64,000 bases of DNA from an uncultured Muribaculaceae bacterium (GTDB taxonomy: Bacteria > Bacteroidota > Bacteroidia > Bacteroidales > Muribaculaceae), in assembly GCA_910586565.1 (NCBI GenBank), contig CAJUIT010000016.1, positions 1 to 64,000 on the forward strand, in the 5' to 3' direction. Shown one piece after another: positions 1-8,342 of this stretch; positions within the stretch are counted from its first letter, which is position 1; every line of letters begins with the position of its first letter. Position numbers and translations under genes: made by a program. The notes below the pieces were generated by a model. The model had not been told where the DNA came from and did not search any database. It saw only the letters and a program-made list of their open reading frames with translations.

Positions 1-23
1 TAGGTAACCGCCCCCTATCCACG

Positions 24-63
24 CCGGGGTCACACGCAACAGCGAGTGACCCCGGTTTTTTTT
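24..63 (+). terminator. Rho-independent terminator of a gene left of the window
   Basis: A perfect 10-bp stem (24-33 CCGGGGTCAC with 46-55 GTGACCCCGG) and a 12-base loop are followed by eight T. The T tract is on the + strand, so it ends a rightward transcript whose gene lies before position 1. Confidence 0.85.
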
Positions 64-182
64 GTGCGCCCGCGCAGAAGCTTCGCGACGCAGACAAAAA
101 GACATAAGACGAAAAGCGACAATAGTTTTCAGTTGAGAGTTTTTAGCTCTTAGAGGCTGCGCATAGCCCTTCATTCGGCGCA

Positions 183-413
183 GCCGCACGTAGAGCCGCC
201 ATACATGGCGGCTCGGAACAGGTGCTCGGAGCAAGCGGTTCGGGACAGGCGCTCGCTGACTATGGTATTTCTCTATCTCTCGCAGATTGCGCGGATTACA
301 CGGATTAGGCCGACATGCGGCCGGCTAACGCGGAAAATATGTGAAATCCGCGTAATCCGTGAGAGTTTTGATGGATATTGCAAGCCGCCATATATGGCGG
401 CTCTACGTGGGGG
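183..413. repeat. Inverted pair of palindromic repeats (copies A and B)
   Basis: Two copies of the 20-bp palindrome family lie at 194-213 and 383-402, with their conserved flanks (GCCGCACGTAGA before, TCTACGTG after) in opposite orientation, so the pair forms a terminal inverted repeat around about 170 bp. The interior holds near-10-bp units of the GCGGATTAC / ACGGATTAG type (about 286-308) and their inverted form (about 342-362). To the left (66-170) lie the AAAGACAAAAAG-like and TTTTTAGCTCTTAGAGG-like modules that accompany the family elsewhere. No gene is seen in 1-541. Confidence 0.85.
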
Positions 414-457
414 TGATTTGTGGGGGAGGGGGCAAGGTATTTTTTTTGCGGGGGATT

Positions 458-487
458 TTGTGGTGTAGAGGGGATGTTGTAAATTTG
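458..487 (+). promoter_or_regulatory. Bacteroidota-type promoter of the DUF2851 gene
   Basis: TTG at 458-460, a 19-base spacer, then TAAATTTG at 480-487, matching -33 TTG / -7 TAnnTTTG. This predicts a leader of about 50 bases before the ATG at 542. Confidence 0.65.
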
Positions 488-541
488 AAGTGGGAGACGG
501 GTGCTTTTCTTGTTTATTTTGAGAGGGGTGGGGTTTGTGTG

Positions 542-1822
542 ATGGAACGGTTGATGCAGTTTGTTTGGCAACATCGGCTCGGGCTTCGGCAGGATTTGAG
601 AACTGTTGACGGCCGGAGGGTGAGGGTTGTGGATCAAGGGGTGCTGAATGGGGATGCCGGTCCTGATTTTTTTAATGCGTCGGTTGAGATTGGTGATGAA
701 ACGTGGGTGGGAAATGTTGAGATTCATGTGAGGGCCTCTGACTGGTTCCGCCACGGGCATGACGGCGACCGGGCGTATGATTCGGTGGTTTTGCATGTGG
801 TGCAGTTTGATGATGCTGAGGTGAAACGTAGCGACGGGTCGGTGATTCCGCAAGTTATTATGAGGTGTTCGGCCGAGTCGGCCAAGCGATGCAATGTGTT
901 GCTTGAGCATGCTATGCGTGCTTTGCCGTGCGAAACGACTGTAAGGGGGCTGGAGAGGGTGTTCGTGACAGATTGGATGACGAGTCTGGGTGTGGAAAGG
1001 ATGATGCGTAAGAGCGACCGTGTGCTCGAAGTTGTTGAGGAGACCGGTGGCCATTGGGAGGGGGCGGCATACGTGACGCTCGCGCGTGCGCTTGGGTTCG
1101 GGCTGAACAGCGAGCCTTTTGAGCGGTTGGCTAAGGGGCTTCCGTTGGGCTTCCTTAACCGGCATCACGATGAACTGATGACGGTGGAGGCCTTGTTGTT
1201 TGGTTTTGCGGGTTTGATTCCCGAGCCTCGCGTGGGAGAGGATGATTATGTGACGCGATTGAGACAGGAGTATGCTTTTATGGCGCACAAGTTTGGGTTG
1301 GTGGGGAAGCCGCTCGGATGGAAGATGGCGAGAACAAGGCCGCAGAATTTTCCACACCGACGCATCGCGCTGCTTGCTCAGCGCATTCACGAGGGTTTTT
1401 ATCTGATGGGGGATTTGTCGGACGCGCGTTCGGCAGATGAGATGAGAAAGTGTTTTGAGGTGACGCTGGCGGGCTTTTGGGCTACGCACTACACTTTTGA
1501 GGAGTCGAGAGGATGCACTCCGCGGGCATTGAGTCGCGGGTCTATTGATTCTTTGTTGATTAATGTGGCGGTGCCGTTGTTGCATGCGCGTGCGCGGTCG
1601 AGGGGCGACCTCGACGGTATGGAGCAGTGTGTGGAGCTGCTGGCCGGTCTGCCTGCCGAATGTAATTCAATAGTGCGGTTGTTTGTCGGCGCCGGAGTGG
1701 CGTGTGATGATGCGTTTATGTCGCAGGCGTTGATTGAGCTGCGCCGGGAGTATTGTGAGAAGAAGAAGTGCATATACTGCCGCTGGGGGCACAGGATGCT
1801 TGCAGCTGAGATACAGAGGTGA
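542..1822 (+). CDS. DUF2851 family protein
   Basis: A 426-residue protein beginning MERLMQFVWQHRLG, with the family's conserved N-terminal part (DGRRVRVVDQGVLNGDAGPD, then GNVEIHVRASDWFRHGHD) and a C-terminal YCEKKKCIYCRWG-like tail containing a CxxC. The N-terminal part is typical of DUF2851, a conserved Bacteroidota family of unknown function. The frame is open further upstream, but that part runs through a palindromic repeat and a promoter, so I chose the ATG at 542. The gene stands alone: its own promoter is just upstream and a leftward operon ends just downstream. No catalytic role can be assigned. The histidines and the acidic residues near VEIHV could be functional but this is not shown. 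Confidence 0.88.
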   Translation: MERLMQFVWQHRLGLRQDLRTVDGRRVRVVDQGVLNGDAGPDFFNASVEIGDETWVGNVEIHVRASDWFRHGHDGDRAYDSVVLHVVQFDDAEVKRSDGSVIPQVIMRCSAESAKRCNVLLEHAMRALPCETTVRGLERVFVTDWMTSLGVERMMRKSDRVLEVVEETGGHWEGAAYVTLARALGFGLNSEPFERLAKGLPLGFLNRHHDELMTVEALLFGFAGLIPEPRVGEDDYVTRLRQEYAFMAHKFGLVGKPLGWKMARTRPQNFPHRRIALLAQRIHEGFYLMGDLSDARSADEMRKCFEVTLAGFWATHYTFEESRGCTPRALSRGSIDSLLINVAVPLLHARARSRGDLDGMEQCVELLAGLPAECNSIVRLFVGAGVACDDAFMSQALIELRREYCEKKKCIYCRWGHRMLAAEIQR

Positions 1823-1945
1823 GAAAGAGGTCAGAGGTCAGAAATCAGAAATCAGAAGGCAGAAGTCAGAAGAAAGAAGTGAGAACCCAGAAGTGAGAAG
1901 TGAGAGTCAAAAGTTAGAAGAGAGAGAAGTTGAGGGAGATGGAAG
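1823..1945. repeat. GAAGTCAGA-type low-complexity repeat
   Basis: About 110 bases of imperfect 7-8-base units (AGAGGTCAG, AAATCAG, AAGGCAG, AAGTCAG, AAGTGAG) fill the gap between the convergent DUF2851 and folK genes. The same module recurs at 27210-27306, 45263-45300 and 47135-47187. The units are back to back without unique spacers, so it is not a CRISPR array. Confidence 0.75.
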
Positions 1946-1956
1946 GGTATTAAGGT

Positions 1957-2418
1957 TTAGAGGGTGGCGAGCATTTGGGAGGGGGTGATGTGGAGGAGGG
2001 GATGGTGCCAGGTGGGGGAGAGCTGGAGGAGCGGGAGGAGGACGAAATCGCGGAGGTGGAGCCGGGGATGGGGTAGGGTGAGCGTGGGGGTGTTGATGAT
2101 GAGGTCGCCGCAGTGGATGAGGTCGATGTCGATGAGGCGGTCGGCGTAGTTGCCGAGGTTGTCGCGATGGGAACGGGGGGAGATAGCCTTCTGGATTTGC
2201 AGGAGTTGGCTGAGGAGTTGCTCGGGGGTGAGTGAGGTGGTGATTTCTATTCCTATGTTTGTGAAACGGTGGGGGCTTTCGTAGCCCCAGGGTTCGCTTT
2301 CAATTAATGTGGAGGTGCGCGGCGGTGTTGACGACAATAAAGCAATCTCGGCGACTGCCTGCCCGATGAGTGAGCGGCTGTCGCCGAGATTTGAGCCTAT
2401 GTTGATGTGTGCAACCAT
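1957..2418 (-). CDS. folK: 2-amino-4-hydroxy-6-hydroxymethyldihydropteridine diphosphokinase
   Basis: HPPK transfers diphosphate from ATP to 6-hydroxymethyl-7,8-dihydropterin in cytosolic folate synthesis. The 153-residue protein (normal size) starts MVAHINIGSNLGD and has SEPWGYESPHRFTN and the family signature around YADRLIDIDLI, whose aspartates bind the two magnesium ions. Start chosen at the ATG at 2418, because the frame upstream is non-homologous and overlaps infB. It lies 29 bases after the infB stop, so it is probably the last gene of the rimP-nusA-infB transcript. The C-terminal part (HHPLLHITPSQMLATL) is usual for the family. Confidence 0.93.
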   Translation of the reverse strand: MVAHINIGSNLGDSRSLIGQAVAEIALLSSTPPRTSTLIESEPWGYESPHRFTNIGIEITTSLTPEQLLSQLLQIQKAISPRSHRDNLGNYADRLIDIDLIHCGDLIINTPTLTLPHPRLHLRDFVLLPLLQLSPTWHHPLLHITPSQMLATL

Positions 2419-2447
2419 TTTCAGGTTGTGGTGGGTTGGCGTTGGAA

Positions 2448-5354
2448 TCAGAGTGCGCGTGCAACTTCGATTTCTTCGAAGCCTTCGATGATGTCGCCCA
2501 CCTGCACGTCGTTGTAGCCTTGGATTGAGAGACCGCAATCGAGGCCGGCAACAACTTCCTTGGCGTCGTCCTTGAAGCGCTTGAGAGAGCCGAGCTCGCC
2601 TGTGTAGCGCACGATACCGTCGCGGATGAGGCGCACTTTGTTGGAGCGCTTGATTTTGCCTTCGCGCACGATAGCGCCGGCGATGGTGCCGACTTTGGAA
2701 ATCTTGAATGTTTCGAGCACTTCGGCCGAGCCGGTGATTTCCTCGCGCACCTCGGGGGCGAGCATGCCTGCCATAGCGTCTTTGACTTCCTCGATTGCCT
2801 GGTAGATGACCGAGTAGAGGCGGATTTCAACGCCTTCACGCTCGGCATCGCGACGGGCGGCCTGTGAGGGGCGCACCTGGAAGCCGATGATGATGGCATC
2901 GGATGCTGCGGCGAGGGTGACATCGCTTTCGGAGATTTCGCCCACGGCTTTATGGAGCACGTTGACCTGAACCTCGGGGGTTGAAAGCTTGATGAGGGAG
3001 TCGCTGAGGGCTTCGATAGAGCCGTCGACGTCGCCTTTGACGATGATGTTGAGTTCCTGGAACGAGCCGAGAGCCTGACGGCGGGCAATGTCGTCGAGGG
3101 TGAGTCGTTTGGAGGTGCGCATGCCGAGTTCGCGCTGGAGCTGCTGGCGCTTTGTGGCGATTTCGCGGGCTTCCTGTTCGGAGTCGAGCACGTTGAATGC
3201 GTCGCCTGCGGTGGGAGCACCGTTGAGGCCGAGAATAAGTGCCGGTTCGGCGGGGCCAGCTTCCTTAATGCGCTGGTTGCGCTCGTTGAACATCGCCTTG
3301 ATTTTGCCATAGTGTGTGCCGGCGAGGATGATGTCGCCCACACGGAGGGTGCCGTTCTGCACGAGCACTGTGGCAACGTAGCCGCGGCCTTTGTCGAGCG
3401 ACGACTCGATGATGGAGCCTGTGGCGTTGCGGTCGGGGTTGGCCTTGAGGTCGAGCATTTCGGCTTCGAGAAGCACTTTTTCGAGGAGTTCCTCAACGCC
3501 GAGGCCTTTCTTGGCCGATATGTCCTGCGACTGGTATTTACCGCCCCATTCTTCCACGAGGTAGTTCATTGCAGCGAGCTGCTCCTTGATTTTGTCGGGG
3601 TTGGCGGCGGGTTTATCGATTTTGTTGATGGCGAATACCATGGGCACACCGGCTGCCGAGGCGTGGTTGATGGCCTCGATTGTCTGGGGCATCACGTCGT
3701 CGTCGGCGGCAACGATGATGATACAGATGTCGGTTACCTTGGCACCGCGGGCACGCATGGCGGTGAACGCTTCGTGACCGGGGGTGTCGAGGAATGTGAT
3801 GTGGCGTCCGTCGGCGAGTTTCACGTTGTAGGCACCGATGTGCTGTGTGATGCCGCCGGCCTCGCCTGCAATCACGTTGGCCTTGCGGATGTAGTCGAGC
3901 AACGAAGTTTTGCCGTGGTCGACGTGACCCATGACGGTTACGATGGGGGGACGGGCAACGAGATCTTCCTCGCTATCCTCCTCCTGTGTGATGGCTTCGA
4001 CAACTTCGGCCGACACAAATTCGGTTTTGAAGCCGAATTCTTCAGCCACGATGTTGATTGTTTCGGCATCGAGGCGCTGGTTGATTGACACCATCACGCC
4101 GAGGTTCATGCATGTGCCGATAACTTTGTTGATGGGCACATCCATCATCGAGGCGAGGTCGTTGGCGGTTACAAACTCGGTGAGTTTGAGGGTGCGGCTT
4201 TCGGCTGCTGCCACTTCGGCTGCCTCGCGTTCACGTTCGGCGAGGGCCTCGCGTTTTTCCTTGCGCCATTTCACGCCGCGTTTCTGGCCTTTGTCTTTGG
4301 CAGTGAGGCGTGCGAGCACCTCTTTAACCTGCTTCTGAACGTCTTCTTCGTTGACTTCGGTGTGGGGTGCGCCACCACGACGGTTGCGGTTGTTATCCTT
4401 CGACTTGTTGTTGTCGCCACCGCGGCGAGAGCCTCCGCCATTGTTGTTGCCGCCGGGCTGACCTGCGGTTTTTTCAATGTCGATTTTCTCTTTGCCGCCG
4501 ATGCGTTTGCGCTTTTTGCGGTCGCCGCCGGCTGAGTTAGCGTCTCCACCGTTAGCCTTGGCGATGCGCTCGTTGCGGCGCTCCTCCTTGGTTTTCTTTT
4601 TGGGGCGTGTTGACTGGTTGATTGCCGAGAGGTCGATTTTACCAATCACGTTGATGGCGGGTGCATTTTTGGGGAGCCCGACGGTGAAAATCTCAGCCTC
4701 CTCTTTCTTGGGAGCCGGAGTTTCGGCAACGGGCGTTGCGGGAGCTGCGGGTTGCGGCACCGGTTTTTTCTCGGCGGGTTTTTCAACTGCCGGAGCAGGA
4801 GCGGGAGCGGGTTTGGGTTGCGGCGCCGGCTGGGGCTTGGGTGCTTCCGGAGCTTTGGGTGCCGGAGCCTGTGGAGCCGGTGTTTCCTTTTCAACAGGTT
4901 TTGGAGCCGGAGCCGGAGCGGGTTCGGGAGCTGCCGCTTTGGTGGCGGGAGCTTCGGGTGTTTTATTCTCCTCCATGACTTTGGGCGCCTCGGCTACGGG
5001 GCGTGACTCGGGTGCAGTGGACGGGCGCACGGGGTTTCCGTGGCGGTCGAGCTCAATTTTCCCCAGGATGCGGGGTTTGTTGAGTTCCGACTTGAGTTTT
5101 ATTTCCTCGGCCTCGCGGGGAGCGGGTTTTGCTTTCTCGCGGTCGCGTGCACGGTCGGTGGAGAGTTGTTGCGACTTGCTTTTCTGGTCCTTGTCGCTTT
5201 TGAATGCGCTCACCAACAGGTCGACAACCTCTTCCTCAATGCGTGCATTGGGGTTGTCGTCGACGGTGATGTTTTTACCGCGCAGGAATTCGACCACCGT
5301 GGGGAGTGCCACGTTGAGATCTTTTGCTACTTTACTTATCTTGATTCTCGCCAT
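2448..5354 (-). CDS. infB: Translation initiation factor IF-2
   Basis: IF-2 is the GTPase that places initiator tRNA on the 30S subunit and promotes subunit joining. The protein has 968 residues. An IF2-N domain occupies about 1-55 (MARIKISKVAKDLNV). A long low-complexity region rich in Ala, Pro, Lys and Glu covers about 60-340. A second N-terminal module follows at about 390-440. The GTPase domain has G1 GHVDHGKTS at 476-484, then DTPGHEAF and NKIDKP. Domains II, III and IV follow to the end. The start is supported by the IF2-N homology. It is preceded by nusA (72-base gap) and followed by folK, the conserved nusA-infB arrangement. The Ala/Pro-rich linker is long but normal for Bacteroidota. 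Confidence 0.97.
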   Translation of the reverse strand: MARIKISKVAKDLNVALPTVVEFLRGKNITVDDNPNARIEEEVVDLLVSAFKSDKDQKSKSQQLSTDRARDREKAKPAPREAEEIKLKSELNKPRILGKIELDRHGNPVRPSTAPESRPVAEAPKVMEENKTPEAPATKAAAPEPAPAPAPKPVEKETPAPQAPAPKAPEAPKPQPAPQPKPAPAPAPAVEKPAEKKPVPQPAAPATPVAETPAPKKEEAEIFTVGLPKNAPAINVIGKIDLSAINQSTRPKKKTKEERRNERIAKANGGDANSAGGDRKKRKRIGGKEKIDIEKTAGQPGGNNNGGGSRRGGDNNKSKDNNRNRRGGAPHTEVNEEDVQKQVKEVLARLTAKDKGQKRGVKWRKEKREALAEREREAAEVAAAESRTLKLTEFVTANDLASMMDVPINKVIGTCMNLGVMVSINQRLDAETINIVAEEFGFKTEFVSAEVVEAITQEEDSEEDLVARPPIVTVMGHVDHGKTSLLDYIRKANVIAGEAGGITQHIGAYNVKLADGRHITFLDTPGHEAFTAMRARGAKVTDICIIIVAADDDVMPQTIEAINHASAAGVPMVFAINKIDKPAANPDKIKEQLAAMNYLVEEWGGKYQSQDISAKKGLGVEELLEKVLLEAEMLDLKANPDRNATGSIIESSLDKGRGYVATVLVQNGTLRVGDIILAGTHYGKIKAMFNERNQRIKEAGPAEPALILGLNGAPTAGDAFNVLDSEQEAREIATKRQQLQRELGMRTSKRLTLDDIARRQALGSFQELNIIVKGDVDGSIEALSDSLIKLSTPEVQVNVLHKAVGEISESDVTLAAASDAIIIGFQVRPSQAARRDAEREGVEIRLYSVIYQAIEEVKDAMAGMLAPEVREEITGSAEVLETFKISKVGTIAGAIVREGKIKRSNKVRLIRDGIVRYTGELGSLKRFKDDAKEVVAGLDCGLSIQGYNDVQVGDIIEGFEEIEVARAL

Positions 5355-5426
5355 GAAGTGAGTTTAAAATTGCTTTTTCTAAAGGTGGGGAGAGGGGGCG
5401 GGAGAGGGAGGTGGAAGAGCCGCGAT

Positions 5427-6803
5427 TTATTCTTTGGTGTCGTCGGCTTCGGCGTTGTCGGCAGCGTCGGCAGCGTCGGCAATGTCGGTGGCGGGGTTGG
5501 AGGTTTCGGCGCATTCATCGGCCGGTGCATCGGCAGCTGCGGGAGCTTCCTCCTCGAATTCGGCGCGGAGGATTGCGAGCACGTTGTCGACGGTTTCTTC
5601 CTCGAGGTCGGCTTTGTTGATGAGTTCCTCGCGGGGAGTGTTGATTACGCTCTTTGCGGTGACGCAGCCCATATCCTTGAGGGCGTCGATAACCCATTCC
5701 TCGATTTCGTCCTTGAATTCGTCGAGGTAGATGTCTTCTTCATAGGTGTCGTCGGTGTCGCGGTAAACGTCGATAACGAAACCGGTGAGCATTGAGGCCA
5801 GCTTGATGTTGAGGCCACCTTTGCCGATTGCGAGCGACACTTGGTCGGGTTTGAGGAACACTTCGGCTTTCTTCTCTTCCTCGTCGATGCGAATCGATGA
5901 GATTTTGGCGGGTGAGAGGGCGCGCTGAATGAAGAGTGTGGGGTTGGAGGTGTAGTTGATAACGTCGATGTTCTCGTTGCGGAGCTCGCGCACGATGCCG
6001 TGGATTCGAGAGCCTTTCACGCCAACGCAGGCGCCAACGGGGTCGATGCGGTCGTCGTAGCTTTCAACGGCGATTTTGGCGCGTTCGCCCGGGATGCGGG
6101 CCACGGCGCGGATGTTGATGAGCCCGTCGTGAATTTCGGGAACCTCGATTTCAAAGAGTCGGCGCAGGAAGTTTTCGTTGGTGCGCGACACTGTGATTTT
6201 GGGGTTGTTGTTGGCGTTGTCGACATTTGCGATGACGGCACGCACGGTTTCACCCTTGCGGAAGAAGTCGCCGGGAATCGACTGGTTTTTGGGGAGGAGA
6301 AGTTCGTTCTTGTCGTCGTCGAGCAGAAGAGTCTCGCGTGACCATGTTTGATAAACCTCGCCTGTCACGAGTTCACCTTCGAGGTCCTTGAACTTGGCGT
6401 AGACAGCCTCTTTCTGGAGCTCGAGGATTTTCGACTGGAGTGTTTGGCGCAGAGTGAGGATAGCGCGGCGGCCGAAATTAGCGAAAATGATTTCTTTGGT
6501 GTGCTCCTCGCCGATTTCCACTTCGGGGTCGTTGTCGGCGCGGGCTTCGGTGAGAGAAATCTGGAGGTTGGGGTTTTCCACCTCGCCGTCGGGCACGACT
6601 TCGAGGTTCTGGAATATCTGAACGTCCCCTTTGTCGGGGTTCATGATAACGTCGAGGTTTTCGTCGGTGCCGAACATTTTTGCGAGCACGTTGCGGAAAG
6701 ATTCCTCGAGCACGCTAATCATCGTGGTTTTGTCGATGTTCTTGAGTTCCTTAAATTCGGCAAACCGTTCCACCATGTTGGGGGTTTCCTCTTTCTTAGC
6801 CAT
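5427..6803 (-). CDS. nusA: Transcription termination/antitermination factor NusA
   Basis: NusA binds RNA polymerase and nascent RNA and affects pausing, intrinsic termination and antitermination. The 458-residue protein has an N-terminal polymerase-binding domain (about 1-130), an S1 domain (about 135-205), and two KH domains with GVKGSRI and GKGGLNI as GxxG loops. A helical segment and a very acidic tail (ADAPADECAE to the end) follow. The tail stands where some bacteria carry extra C-terminal repeats. It lies between rimP (76-base gap) and infB, the classical rimP-nusA-infB order. A hairpin in the leader of this operon could be a site of NusA feedback. Confidence 0.97.
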   Translation of the reverse strand: MAKKEETPNMVERFAEFKELKNIDKTTMISVLEESFRNVLAKMFGTDENLDVIMNPDKGDVQIFQNLEVVPDGEVENPNLQISLTEARADNDPEVEIGEEHTKEIIFANFGRRAILTLRQTLQSKILELQKEAVYAKFKDLEGELVTGEVYQTWSRETLLLDDDKNELLLPKNQSIPGDFFRKGETVRAVIANVDNANNNPKITVSRTNENFLRRLFEIEVPEIHDGLINIRAVARIPGERAKIAVESYDDRIDPVGACVGVKGSRIHGIVRELRNENIDVINYTSNPTLFIQRALSPAKISSIRIDEEEKKAEVFLKPDQVSLAIGKGGLNIKLASMLTGFVIDVYRDTDDTYEEDIYLDEFKDEIEEWVIDALKDMGCVTAKSVINTPREELINKADLEEETVDNVLAILRAEFEEEAPAAADAPADECAETSNPATDIADAADAADNAEADDTKE

Positions 6804-6879
6804 AGTTTTGCGTGGTGTTTGGTGTATGGTTGTTTTTTTTATTTCTTTCTGTTGTTGATTGCGGAGAGGGGGAGGCTCC

Positions 6880-7350
6880 TTATTTGAAGGAGATGAGATA
6901 TTTCACCGATTTTGCGCCGGAGAAGGGGAGGGTCTCGCTCTGCATCACGGTTTTGGGGCGTTTTGCTCCGGGTTCTTTCACTTTCACGGGATATTCAAAT
7001 GTGAATGTGTCGTCGTCGCCCACGGCGGTGAGCACAGCCTGGAGCTTGCGGCCGTCGGCGGTGAGAATCTCGATGTCGTTGCCTATGTTCTTCAGATACT
7101 GCCCCCGCACTTTGAAGGGGGAGGTGAGGCCGGCCGAGCCGACTTCGAGTTCGTAATCCTCGGCATCGCGGTCGAAATCCTTTTCAATGGCGCGTGTCAC
7201 GGCGGCGCATGTGTCGATGTCGATTGACTCCGGGGAGTCGAGTTCCACAACAATGTTGTTGTCGGCGCTCACTTTGATGTCGACAATGAAAAGGTCGGTT
7301 CCCTCGATTGCCTTTTCAACCGATTGTTGCAGTTGGGATTTATCTATCAT
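6880..7350 (-). CDS. rimP: Ribosome maturation factor RimP
   Basis: RimP assists 30S subunit assembly. The 156-residue protein starts MIDKSQLQQSVEKAIEGTDL and has the RimP N-domain (about 1-80, with SIDIDTCAAVTRAIEKDFD) and the C-terminal SH3-like domain (EVGSAGLTSPFKVRGQYLKNIGND). Length is normal. It is the first gene of the leftward rimP-nusA-infB-folK operon, with a good promoter at 7467-7497 and a leader of about 110 bases that contains a hairpin. Confidence 0.95.
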   Translation of the reverse strand: MIDKSQLQQSVEKAIEGTDLFIVDIKVSADNNIVVELDSPESIDIDTCAAVTRAIEKDFDRDAEDYELEVGSAGLTSPFKVRGQYLKNIGNDIEILTADGRKLQAVLTAVGDDDTFTFEYPVKVKEPGAKRPKTVMQSETLPFSGAKSVKYLISFK

Positions 7351-7430
7351 AAGAGGAGATGTTTTTCTTGATTGCGTGTTGTGCCGCGGCGGTTGTTTGG
7401 CTTACTGCCGGGGCCATTACATAAAGAAAT

Positions 7431-7454
7431 GGAGGAAGCCGAGCAGCTTCCTCC
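7431..7454 (-). terminator. Hairpin: terminator of the ion-channel gene or attenuator of rimP operon
   Basis: A perfect 9-bp stem (GGAGGAAGC / GCTTCCTCC, 6-base loop) is followed on the - strand by ATTTCTTTATG. It lies 48 bases beyond the stop of the channel gene and so can end that transcript. It also lies just downstream of the -7 element at 7467-7474, hence inside the predicted 5' leader of rimP-nusA-infB. Confidence 0.7.
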
Positions 7455-7466
7455 GATAACTGAATG

Positions 7467-7497
7467 CAAAGTTAGTGAATTTTGCACGGGTTTGCAA
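7467..7497 (-). promoter_or_regulatory. Promoter of the rimP-nusA-infB-folK operon
   Basis: On the - strand TTG (7495-7497), a 20-base spacer and TAACTTTG (7467-7474) match the Bacteroidota consensus. It lies in the gap immediately after the ion-channel stop codon. Confidence 0.75.
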
Positions 7498-7501
7498 CTT
7501 T

Positions 7502-8275
7502 TCAAGAGCCCGGACCCGTCTTTTGCTCGGGCGATGAGTCGGTTTTAACGTTTTTGCCCGAAGAATTAAGAAAATTTAACGGATTAAATTTCTTCAGCAA
7601 CAGGCTGCTGATGTAGACGGTGAACAGCGGGAACATCATCACCCCCATGAAGGATAGGATAATCGAGATTATTTTTCCGGCAACAGTCATGGGCACGATG
7701 GAACTCCCTATGGTTGTGGTTTGCAGCGAGCAGGAGATGAAGGCCGTCCAATAGGATGTGACGTGCGGATTGACCGGGTGCTCACGTTCATAGTAGATGA
7801 GGGCGGCGAAATAGGTTGTGAGAACCAGAATGGAGGTGTAGCTTGCAAAGATGCCGGTGATTTTGTTGGAGGAGATGTAGCCGATAACTATCACGAGAGC
7901 GAGCGCACCGCGCGCAAGGGGGATGAAGCGTATGAAATAGAGTGCATCGGGTGAGAGCCTGATGTTGTAGGAGTCGATGATGTTGAGATAGGGAACGGAG
8001 AGCACCAGAAACAGCCAGCGGGCGCGGATGTAGTGGCGCCGTTGGCCATGCGGGGTCAGAAACAGCTCAAGGAAGAAGTCGAGCATGAAGATGATGCACA
8101 CGCAGAGCTGAAAGTTCATGTAGAGCCGGTTCTGAAGGAACGGGATGTTGTTGAAGGTATCGTAGGAGATGAACACAATCAGGAGCACCGAGAGTGTGAG
8201 AATCACGGTGTGGGCTGCGTCGATTGTGCGTTTGCGTGCAATTGTGTGAATGTGTGTGTTATCGGTTGGTTTCAT
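7502..8275 (-). CDS. Potassium-channel-like (ion transporter family) membrane protein
   Basis: A 257-residue polytopic protein with an arrangement like a six-helix voltage-gated channel. Hydrophobic segments occur at about 24-45, 55-76 and 88-102, an arginine-containing segment at 113-133 (FIRFIPLARGALALVIVIG), then a helix, a pore-loop-like segment and a last helix. The pore region reads SYWTAFISCSLQTTTIGSS, where potassium channels have TVGYG, so the selectivity filter is recognisable but degenerate. No cytoplasmic RCK/TrkA_N domain follows; the tail is short, polar and Ser/Lys rich. It is monocistronic or follows the small membrane protein upstream. Selectivity cannot be predicted from this filter. 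Confidence 0.7.
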   Translation of the reverse strand: MKPTDNTHIHTIARKRTIDAAHTVILTLSVLLIVFISYDTFNNIPFLQNRLYMNFQLCVCIIFMLDFFLELFLTPHGQRRHYIRARWLFLVLSVPYLNIIDSYNIRLSPDALYFIRFIPLARGALALVIVIGYISSNKITGIFASYTSILVLTTYFAALIYYEREHPVNPHVTSYWTAFISCSLQTTTIGSSIVPMTVAGKIISIILSFMGVMMFPLFTVYISSLLLKKFNPLNFLNSSGKNVKTDSSPEQKTGPGS

Positions 8276-8342
8276 CCCTCTGTTAGTGTTGTTATTTTTG
8301 AAACAACCGGCAGCGGGGAAGGGTTTAAGGGAGTGGGCCAGT

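Noticed and set aside
1..20. End of a tRNA or tmRNA at the window edge
   Set aside because: No CCA end or T-arm is visible; only a terminator follows, which fits any gene.
305..1585. 426-codon leftward frame opposite the DUF2851 gene
   Set aside because: It is the antisense of a recognised family, is rich in His, Arg and Pro, and has no domain.
2448..3496. Second frame of 398 codons at the 3' half of infB on the same strand
   Set aside because: It is an out-of-frame reading of infB, low complexity and rich in Ser and Ala; the IF-2 frame is certain.
3312..4088. 258-codon rightward frame opposite infB
   Set aside because: It mirrors the GTPase domain of IF-2; its composition (Gly, Val, Asp, His) is typical of an antisense shadow.
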